DNA of 5,992 bases from Thermoplasmata archaeon (GTDB lineage Archaea; Thermoplasmatota; Thermoplasmata; Thermoplasmatales; Thermoplasmataceae): NCBI GenBank assembly GCA_021845155.1, contig JAKBSB010000088.1:1-5992 (forward strand), read 5' to 3'. Each line of letters starts with the position of its first letter. Position 1 is the stretch's first letter. The notes under the pieces were generated by a model. That model worked only from the letters and a program-made list of their open reading frames with translations. It did no database searches and was not told the origin of the DNA. Made by a program: the position numbers and the translations under genes. Of this stretch, positions 1 to 5,368 are shown one piece after another.

Positions 1-129
1 ATAATGCAGGGAGAGCGGGCAAGACAGATGTATACTATTACGGATCTTGGAAGAGAGGCCATAAAAGATATGGCTCAGTTTTCCGAGAGCTGGAAGAATG
101 GACTTAATAAGCTTATAGGGTTATTGTAA
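1..129 (+). CDS. PadR-like winged-helix transcriptional regulator, C-terminal end (5' truncated by window)
   Basis: An open frame enters from the left edge and ends at a TAA at 127-129, giving 42 visible residues. The segment around RARQMYTITDLGREAIKDM matches the wing and following helix of PadR/MarR-like winged-helix repressors, where a basic beta-hairpin (commonly GRPRKYYxLTxxG) leads into a C-terminal helix. The last 20 residues, with two Trp/Leu-rich turns, would be the dimerisation helix. Members of this family are DNA-binding repressors that often control nearby membrane transport genes, so the membrane protein encoded convergently at 426-2012 is a conceivable target. That link is inference only. 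The recognition helix lies outside the window, so PadR cannot be separated with certainty from other small winged-helix families. Confidence 0.6.
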   Translation: MMQGERARQMYTITDLGREAIKDMAQFSESWKNGLNKLIGLL

Positions 130-425
130 TAGATGCTGGCGAAGAGAATGAAGAACACAACGATGTGTCGCGTTTCATTAGAACTCCCCTTTTTCCTCTC
201 TTGTAATCAGCAGGTTGTGGATCGAAGCCCTCCAGCGGCTCTCTTTTATAGGACACAGTTTGAGGAAATGACTATAAAGGTATTCCTCCCATCCTCTGTT
301 GATTCATTTCTCGAACAGAAAACTTCTTAAGAGTATGCATATAATTGGAACACTTCATAATTTTGGTATCTCCGTAGAGCGATTGATAGAATGGTAGCAG
401 GTAATGAAAATTCAACAGGCATAAC
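130..425. other. Intergenic region without a convincing protein gene
   Basis: This stretch separates the end of the regulator (+) from the end of the membrane protein gene (-), so it lies between two converging 3' ends. A 65-codon open frame at 133-330 has no recognisable family signature, no good ribosome-binding site and an unconvincing composition, so I do not call it. The only structure I see is the tRNA-like/hairpin segment near 195-247, listed separately. No clear T-rich terminator for the minus-strand gene is visible. Confidence 0.5.
195..243 (+). pseudogene. tRNA-Thr(UGU)-like 3'-half remnant
   Basis: The run CTTGTAATCAGCAGGT at 200-215 reads like a tRNA-Thr anticodon loop (C-U-UGU-A-A, anticodon at 202-204) followed by the variable region. 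It continues into a T-arm-like GTGG-ATCGAAG-CCC (217-230) and an acceptor-like AGCGGCTC (234-241). Similarity to the general tRNA-Thr pattern is good across these 40-odd bases. However, the anticodon stem and T stem do not pair properly, no matching 5' acceptor strand is evident, and the D arm upstream is at best vestigial. It is therefore not a working tRNA. It could be a decayed tRNA or the 3'-half copy left by an element that integrated in a tRNA gene. Alternatively AGCC (226-229) and GGCT (237-240) form a small hairpin before TTTT at 244-247, which could end the upstream regulator transcript. Confidence 0.3.
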
Positions 426-2012
426 TCAATCTTGGGCAGTGGTGGTAAGTGCCCTCTCTCTTTTACTGAATATTATCCATGGAATAACTAAGATTGCAAT
501 GATCCATGCTAACCCAATAAGCAATAAGGCGAGCGGACTCAATCCCAGTGCTGATGGTGTAAATGTTGATGTGCCTGTTGCGGCAATGTCCTTGCTGAAA
601 TAGGATCCTAGCAGCCATAAATATGTCAGGGGATTTACAGAGTAGAGAATGAGTGTAACCTTCTGTATAATTTGCTGGGAACTTGAAAGGAATGATAACA
701 ACCCATAATTAGTTAGGAGAGACAGATAGAAAAATGTCACCAGATAACCAGGTACAAATGTAACCAGTCTGCTGAGCATTGTCTTTTTTGCATAATTATG
801 AACGATGAATACTCCGAACCTTGATCTTAAAACGATTACAGTTAACGAAGTAACGAAGAGGACTGTGATAAAGGAAGCGGCCGTGTATGATAACAAAACT
901 CCTGCACCGGGAGAAATGCCATAAATTCTTATTGAAAATAAATAAGCTACCAATGCAGATATCAGGATAAAGGGAGTTGAGAGTAAGACAGATGTAAGTA
1001 AAATTTCTCCATATCTACCTGAAATTTCTTCAGGGTAATGGAGATCTTCCTTTCCAAGGAGGAAATTCCGAATCCTCCCACTTTTTATGACTTTCCCGAA
1101 CGCATTGGACTGATAGATGGTTACGTAGAGGAATAATAAAATGAGGAATATTGATAGGCCGGCGAACATCAGGAATACACTGTCTTCCATTTTTGCCTGA
1201 CTGTTCACTCTTGATCCAAACATTGCAGTTCCGGCAATGCTTCCATTTTCAGATCTGACACCTATGGTGTAATAATATGGTTCTCCAGTATAGTTAAGAT
1301 TAGTCTGGATATTTGCCTGATTCATCATTGTGAAATTTACAAGATGATTGGGGAAATTTCCGTCAACCATCAAGTTTATAGCCTGACCAAAGCTGTTTCC
1401 CGAATATACACCATACAGAACCGTATAATTTGCTTTCCCGTTTTGTGGTATCTTCCATATGTGTAGTGAAAAGTGTGACGGTGAGGCATCTGAAAGAACC
1501 GGGGTTATGGATAACTGCCCTGAAACAACACCTGATGATGGTGTTCCCTCTGTTGCAAATGTGAGGATTGAAGCTGTATGATTTGCCCATTCATATCCTC
1601 TGTAACCCACTGTTTCAGAGACCGTATATACCTGATCTTTCTGTAGTCCAGTAATATTATAAACAACCAGGCCTGTTATATCAGTAATTCCGGCATAATG
1701 CGAGTTTACGATGGTATCCTTCTGACCATTAAAGACAGAGATTGCGTAGGTTACATTCCAGCCTTGTTCCGCCACGCCATACTCATTGAAAGTCTGGCTG
1801 TATACTGTTGCATTAGTACCATTCAGTTCCGTGATGGTTGTTGTCTGATACTGGGGAACATTACCGCTGTCGCTTATAAGACTGGCGTAAAATGAGGCTG
1901 GCTGAGATACGGAGGCAAGAGACAGTGCAATTATTATCCAGAATATTATAAGAATAATAAAAACAGGAGACTTCATAAGTCTTCCAGCTACTTTAACTGA
2001 CAAAAGTGCCAT
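426..2012 (-). CDS. ABC-2-type permease-like membrane protein with large sequon-rich external domain
   Basis: The protein has 528 residues if started at the ATG at 2012-2010. One membrane helix near residues 16-35 is followed by a polar domain of about 240 residues, and then by helices near 277-299, 337-360, 371-395, 415-435 and 489-515. NPLTY at 460-464, after a short hydrophobic stretch, resembles the NPLxx motif before the last helix of ABC-2 permeases. This one-plus-five topology with a big TM1-TM2 loop fits an ABC-2 exporter subunit. The loop has nine N-x-S/T sequons and beta-strand patterns ending in motifs like VYNITGLQKDQVYTV, suggesting two fibronectin-III-like domains outside the cell, probably N-glycosylated. 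An in-frame TTG at 2030 would add six residues. I prefer the ATG because the TATA elements at 2031-2049 place the transcript start at about 2012-2020, giving a leaderless or nearly leaderless mRNA. No ATPase gene is adjacent in the window, so the cargo is unknown and a non-transport role remains possible. Confidence 0.72.
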   Translation of the reverse strand: MALLSVKVAGRLMKSPVFIILIIFWIIIALSLASVSQPASFYASLISDSGNVPQYQTTTITELNGTNATVYSQTFNEYGVAEQGWNVTYAISVFNGQKDTIVNSHYAGITDITGLVVYNITGLQKDQVYTVSETVGYRGYEWANHTASILTFATEGTPSSGVVSGQLSITPVLSDASPSHFSLHIWKIPQNGKANYTVLYGVYSGNSFGQAINLMVDGNFPNHLVNFTMMNQANIQTNLNYTGEPYYYTIGVRSENGSIAGTAMFGSRVNSQAKMEDSVFLMFAGLSIFLILLFLYVTIYQSNAFGKVIKSGRIRNFLLGKEDLHYPEEISGRYGEILLTSVLLSTPFILISALVAYLFSIRIYGISPGAGVLLSYTAASFITVLFVTSLTVIVLRSRFGVFIVHNYAKKTMLSRLVTFVPGYLVTFFYLSLLTNYGLLSFLSSSQQIIQKVTLILYSVNPLTYLWLLGSYFSKDIAATGTSTFTPSALGLSPLALLLIGLAWIIAILVIPWIIFSKRERALTTTAQD

Positions 2013-2030
2013 CGTTGTCCAATTAACCAA

Positions 2031-2049
2031 CTTTATATAATATTTATAA
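2031..2049 (-). promoter_or_regulatory. TATA-type archaeal promoter for the membrane protein gene
   Basis: Read on the minus strand, two overlapping A/T elements occur: TTATAAAT (2049-2042) and TTATATAAAG (2040-2031). The second is centred about 24 bases upstream of the ATG at 2012, the standard TATA-to-start distance in archaea. This predicts transcription beginning at or next to the ATG (leaderless mRNA). Both placements would start transcription downstream of the alternative TTG at 2030, which argues against that longer start. Confidence 0.55.
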
Positions 2050-2125
2050 GGGGTGATGGATCATACATGAATGTTCCATTATGAATGTGCAATGCGAGAT
2101 CATTAACTGTTTCATCGTTTAGCTT

Positions 2126-2140
2126 CGAAACTTTAAAATT
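2126..2140 (+). promoter_or_regulatory. BRE/TATA promoter for the MutS-like operon
   Basis: CGAAAC at 2126-2131 followed by TTTAAAAT at 2132-2139 has the form of an archaeal BRE (purine-rich, ending in AA) joined to a TATA box. Transcription would begin about 25 bases downstream, near 2160-2165. This gives the operon an untranslated leader of roughly 110 bases, consistent with the Shine-Dalgarno-led start chosen for the first MutS-like gene. The leader contains the Cas4-like ORF remnant and a possible 16-codon ORF beginning at the ATG at 2166. I see no strong hairpin in it. Upstream, ATGAATGT occurs twice, 14 bases apart (2067-2074 and 2081-2088), which could be chance or a weak operator. Confidence 0.45.
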
Positions 2141-2163
2141 GGATTCAAGAATGCGTAAGATAG

Positions 2164-2271
2164 GAATGGAGTTTCCTTTTAATCGTCCCAGAAGGACTGA
2201 TAACTCCTGCAGTTAAGGCAAAGTGCGAATGTTCGCAGTGTGATTACCAGAAATATAGCAGGAGTGAATAA
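2164..2271 (+). pseudogene. ORF remnant with Cas4/RecB-like C-terminal cysteine motif
   Basis: A 35-codon open frame lies between a TAG at 2161 and a TAA at 2269-2271 and has no usable start codon. It encodes a hydrophobic start, a Pro-rich middle, then KCECSQCDYQKYSR. The spacing C-x2-C-x-Y-x3-S matches the C-terminal iron-sulfur motif of Cas4/RecB-type PD-(D/E)XK nucleases (C-x2-C-x-Y-x3-C), except that the last Cys is Ser, one base away. The stop codon sits one base before the chosen TTG of the MutS-like gene, the geometry expected if an intact gene once ended there in the same operon. The catalytic domain is absent, so this is at best a decayed tail. It may also be coincidence in a short noncoding leader. 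Confidence 0.22.
2261..2267 (+). promoter_or_regulatory. Shine-Dalgarno site selecting the TTG start of the first MutS-like gene
   Basis: GGAGTGA resembles the archaeal GGAGGTGA site with one base missing and ends five bases before the in-frame TTG at 2273. No comparable site precedes the upstream GTG codons at 2240 and 2264. The TTG start also puts the sequence FESILY at the very N-terminus, as I recall for bacterial relatives of this protein. Confidence 0.5.
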
Positions 2272-2272
2272 G

Positions 2273-3799
2273 TTGGTATTTGAAAGCATTCTTTACAGGG
2301 AAATTGAAAACAAGGGCCTAATCAGAGAAGAACACCCGGACTTCTTTTTGGATCTTAACCTGGATCAGGTGATAAAGGCCATAACAGAACAGAAAAAGGA
2401 TTACCACCTGGATTCAATATTTTACACTCCCCTTAAGAACATACATAACGTGACTTACAGGCAAAAGGTCTTCCTAGATCTCCAGAATGAAAGGATCCTC
2501 CAATCTATACGGACATTTTCCGATAAGATGGAAAAAATGTACCGCTATCTTTCAGGCATAGAGAGACTTTACAGATACCAGAAAGAGAGATGGCTGATGG
2601 ATTCAGCTGAAATATACTGTGAAGCTGTTCAAACACTTTTCCATGATCTTACGAGCGAATCCCCGGAATCTGAAGCTTTTAAAGAATTGATAGATTATGT
2701 TGGAAAATACATAACTTCTGATGAATTTGAAAATTTGAGAAAAGAGACTTCTGGCATGAGGAAAAAGCTTGATGCCGTCAGGTTTACCATGATCATAAAG
2801 ACAGGAAAAATAGTGGTCAAAGAGTACGGCGGTGAAGAAGACTACAGTGCCGAAATAAAAGATGCATTCAGTAAATTCAGTGAAAGCGGTTCCGGGATGA
2901 AGAAAGTAAGAACACCGCAGTTTCCAGGGATGAATCATGTTGAAGCGGCCATACTGGATCTGGTTGCAAGAATATATCCGGAAACCTTTCAGGATCTCCT
3001 TGATTATTATGAAAAAAACATTGATTTTATTGACCCCACAATTGGAAAGTTCCAGAAAGAGGTCCAGTTCTATCTGACATATATTGATCATATTGCAAAA
3101 CTCAAGGATTTTGGTTTGCAGTTCTGCATTCCTGAGATATCAGAGGTGAACAGGAATGTATCCTGTTATGATGGATTTGACATTGGACTTGCCGACAAAC
3201 TGACAAGGGAGGGAAAAGCGGTTGTAACAAACGACTTTTTCCTTGAGGGGGATCAGCGGATAATTGTTGTCACTGGGCCAAACCATGGAGGAAAGACTAC
3301 CTTTGCCAGAATGTTCGGCCAGACCCATTACCTTGGAATCCTGGGTCTGCCTGTTCCAGGCACAAGATCATCTCTGTTCCTATTTGACAATATATTCACA
3401 CATTTTGAGAGGTCGGAGAACCTGGATAATAATCGGGGTAAACTTGAGGATGATCTTGTAAGGATCAAGACCATAATGGACAGGAGCACTTCAAGAAGCA
3501 TAATAATAATCAACGAGATGTTGAGCTCCACCACACTGAAAGATGCAGTGACCATAGGAAAAAAAATAGTTTCTGAAATTCTTGGAATCGGATGCCTCTG
3601 CCTTTACGTGACTTTCCTGGATGAGCTGGCTTCTCTTGATGGAACAGTAAGCATGGTAAGCACAATAGTTCCTGACAACCCTGAGGAAAGAACCTATAAG
3701 ATAGTGAAGGAGCCTGCGGACGGACTGGCCTATGCAATGGCTCTTGCAAGAAAATACAGGGTAACCTATGATGAAATTATAAGGAGGATCAGTTCATGA
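2273..3799 (+). CDS. MutS-family ATPase lacking mismatch-recognition domains (first of a pair)
   Basis: The protein has 508 residues from the TTG; GTG starts at 2264 or 2240 would add 3 or 11. The N-terminal half (DLNLDQV at 27-33, FYTPL at 50-54, YRQ at 62-64) is a mostly helical MutS core (domain III-like), with no mismatch-binding domain I or connector domain II. The C-terminal ATPase (domain V) has Walker A GPNHGGKTT at 335-343, a signature-like GKLEDDL at 389-395, and Walker B SIIIINE at 409-415 followed by MLSSTTLKDA. Walker B carries Asn instead of Asp before the conserved Glu. The switch position that is usually Thr-His reads Thr-Phe (447-448) before LDEL. The C-terminal GLAYAMALARKY (484-495) corresponds to the MutS segment G-x-SYG-x-x-A. 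The protein should bind nucleic acid or a partner in an ATP-dependent way, but classical mismatch repair is unlikely. The start of the next gene overlaps by four bases, so the two products are probably made together as a heterodimer. I recall bacterial relatives with FYTPL...YRH and NEIFSSTT motifs. Confidence 0.88.
   Translation: MVFESILYREIENKGLIREEHPDFFLDLNLDQVIKAITEQKKDYHLDSIFYTPLKNIHNVTYRQKVFLDLQNERILQSIRTFSDKMEKMYRYLSGIERLYRYQKERWLMDSAEIYCEAVQTLFHDLTSESPESEAFKELIDYVGKYITSDEFENLRKETSGMRKKLDAVRFTMIIKTGKIVVKEYGGEEDYSAEIKDAFSKFSESGSGMKKVRTPQFPGMNHVEAAILDLVARIYPETFQDLLDYYEKNIDFIDPTIGKFQKEVQFYLTYIDHIAKLKDFGLQFCIPEISEVNRNVSCYDGFDIGLADKLTREGKAVVTNDFFLEGDQRIIVVTGPNHGGKTTFARMFGQTHYLGILGLPVPGTRSSLFLFDNIFTHFERSENLDNNRGKLEDDLVRIKTIMDRSTSRSIIIINEMLSSTTLKDAVTIGKKIVSEILGIGCLCLYVTFLDELASLDGTVSMVSTIVPDNPEERTYKIVKEPADGLAYAMALARKYRVTYDEIIRRISS
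3782..3787 (+). promoter_or_regulatory. Strong ribosome-binding site for the second MutS-like gene
   Basis: A perfect AGGAGG lies inside the last codons of the first gene, eight bases before the ATG at 3796. With the ATGA stop-start overlap at 3796-3799, this indicates translational coupling and near-equal production of both proteins. Confidence 0.8.
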
Positions 3800-5340
3800 A
3801 AGTTTTTCTGATGTATCCTGACAGGAACATGAATCCTGATCTTAAATTGCCCTGGAATGCAGATATGTTGATCGATGATCTTGAGCTTAACAGGATAATT
3901 GATAAAATGGCTAATGGAGACAAATTCCTTCGTGAAACTGTGAAAAAAGTATTGATCAACAGTGAAACTGACATTAACACAATATATCACAGGCAGGCTG
4001 TGCTGAAAGACTGTATCAGAAACAGGGAAGATGCCAAGAAGATTTATGAAATTCTTGTAAGATCCATTGAAGAAGAAAAGAGGCAGTATTTCTGGTTCAG
4101 CCAGACAAATCCTGAACTCATACTCCATGAATCCATAAAGGTAATGCAGATATTCATCAACAGCTTTGGAGAACTTAGAAAAATTAGTGACAGAACATCT
4201 TCACAGTTTGATTCTGAAGGATTCAAATCACTATTTTCTCTCATAAAAAATGAACTTGATGATGCCTATCTTTCACAGATTAAAGAACTACTTAAGACGC
4301 TCACCTTCCCAAAGGGTGTTCCTGTAAGTGTGGAACTTGGTCGGGGAAATGAGGGTGTTAATTACACTCTTCTCAAGATAATGGAGAAGAACAGTAAATT
4401 TTCAAGAATAATTTCAAACGGCAGGTCAAAACATTACACATTCACACTGGGAGATAGGGATGAGACCGGTGCACAGGCAATTTCCGAAATGAGGAACAGG
4501 GGGATCATAAACATAACCAATGTAATGAAAGAATCTGCTGAGAATGTGCTTGACTTCTTTTACCTGCTTCGCAATGAACTTGCATTCTATATTGGATGTC
4601 TTAACCTTTATGATTATATCACTCTAAAGGGGGAACCAGTCTGTTTCCCTTTGCCGATGGATGGGAATGAAAATATCCTCTCCTTCATGGGGCTTTACGA
4701 TATTTCTCTGAGTCTTGGAATATCCGAAAGGGTTGTTGGCAATGACATGAATGGAGACCGAAAGGATCTGATCATAATAACGGGAACAAATCGTGGAGGA
4801 AAATCCACATTCCTGAGAAGCATTGGACAGGCTTTTCTCATGTTTCAATGCGGGATGTTTGTCCCGGCCAATTCGTTCAGATCTGATTTGAAGAATGGAT
4901 TGTTCACACACTTTAAGAAAGAGGAAGACAGGAGCATGACCATGGGAAAACTTGACGAGGAGCTTAACAGGATGAGTTCCATAATCGATCATATCAAACC
5001 TGGTTCTCTTGCACTCTTCAATGAATCGTTCTCAACAACAAATACAAGGGAGGGATCACAGTTATCCCGTAATATTGTGGACGCCCTGATTGAAAAAAAG
5101 ATAAAGGTTCTGTTTGTAAGCCACCTGTACGAATTTTCCATAAGTTATTATGAAAGGATGAGGAAAGAGACCCTCTTCCTGAGGGCTGAAAGAAAAACGG
5201 ACGGAACCCATACATACAGGATTACTGAGGGGAACCCTATTGAAACAAGCCATTCTGAAGACCTGTTCCATAAAATATTTGATGTATCCATAATGGATGG
5301 TATCAGTGGTGAAGAGTCGGGGAAGCCTGAAACGCAATGA
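3796..5340 (+). CDS. MutS-family ATPase lacking mismatch-recognition domains (second of a pair)
   Basis: The protein has 514 residues. The helical core includes YHRQAVLKD (64-72), parallel to YRQKVFLDL in the first protein, and a long coil-prone middle (about 80-275). The ATPase domain has Walker A GTNRGGKST (330-338), FTHF (370-373), signature-like MGKLDEELNRM (383-393), Walker B SLALFNE (404-410) followed by SFSTTNTREG, and a retained switch His in FVSHLYEF (440-447). As in the first protein, Walker B reads Asn-Glu rather than Asp-Glu. From GxNxGGK through the signature the two proteins align almost without gaps, so they are paralogues, but motifs after Walker B place them in different subfamilies. 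The product is shorter than full MutS (about 800-900 residues) and lacks domains I and II. The likely role is as the second subunit of a MutS-like heterodimer acting on DNA or RNA structures; no substrate can be read from the sequence. MSH4/MSH5-like clamps offer a functional analogy, not evident homology at that level. No strong terminator follows, only a TTTT at 5341-5344. Confidence 0.88.
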   Translation: MKVFLMYPDRNMNPDLKLPWNADMLIDDLELNRIIDKMANGDKFLRETVKKVLINSETDINTIYHRQAVLKDCIRNREDAKKIYEILVRSIEEEKRQYFWFSQTNPELILHESIKVMQIFINSFGELRKISDRTSSQFDSEGFKSLFSLIKNELDDAYLSQIKELLKTLTFPKGVPVSVELGRGNEGVNYTLLKIMEKNSKFSRIISNGRSKHYTFTLGDRDETGAQAISEMRNRGIINITNVMKESAENVLDFFYLLRNELAFYIGCLNLYDYITLKGEPVCFPLPMDGNENILSFMGLYDISLSLGISERVVGNDMNGDRKDLIIITGTNRGGKSTFLRSIGQAFLMFQCGMFVPANSFRSDLKNGLFTHFKKEEDRSMTMGKLDEELNRMSSIIDHIKPGSLALFNESFSTTNTREGSQLSRNIVDALIEKKIKVLFVSHLYEFSISYYERMRKETLFLRAERKTDGTHTYRITEGNPIETSHSEDLFHKIFDVSIMDGISGEESGKPETQ

Positions 5341-5368
5341 TTTTAGGATTAAAGTTATTGAAATGTGC

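Noticed and set aside
133..330. 65-codon plus-strand open frame after the regulator
   Set aside because: No ribosome-binding site or family pattern, and it runs through the tRNA-like segment. Its composition looks noncoding.
391..603. 70-codon plus-strand open frame with a hydrophobic stretch
   Set aside because: It is mostly antisense to the 3' end of the membrane protein gene, and its hydrophobicity mirrors the membrane helix codons opposite.
2166..2216. 16-codon ORF in the operon leader as a regulatory leader peptide
   Set aside because: The TATA spacing would allow leaderless translation from this ATG, but there is no run of one amino acid, no hairpin pair and no conservation information to support attenuation.
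2603..3091. 162-codon minus-strand open frame
   Set aside because: It lies wholly antisense within the first MutS-like gene, whose family motifs are clear. The product is Phe/Ile/Cys-rich with no recognisable domain.
4624..4992. 122-codon minus-strand open frame
   Set aside because: It is antisense to the Walker A region of the second MutS-like gene and has no own signals.
2273..5340. Annotation of either gene as mutS, a classical mismatch repair protein
   Set aside because: Both proteins lack the mismatch-recognition and connector domains and carry altered Walker B motifs, so the symbol would imply an unsupported function.
5341..5368. Shared bidirectional terminator between the converging genes
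   Set aside because: Only a TTTT on the plus strand is present. I find no inverted repeat of useful length in the 28 bases.
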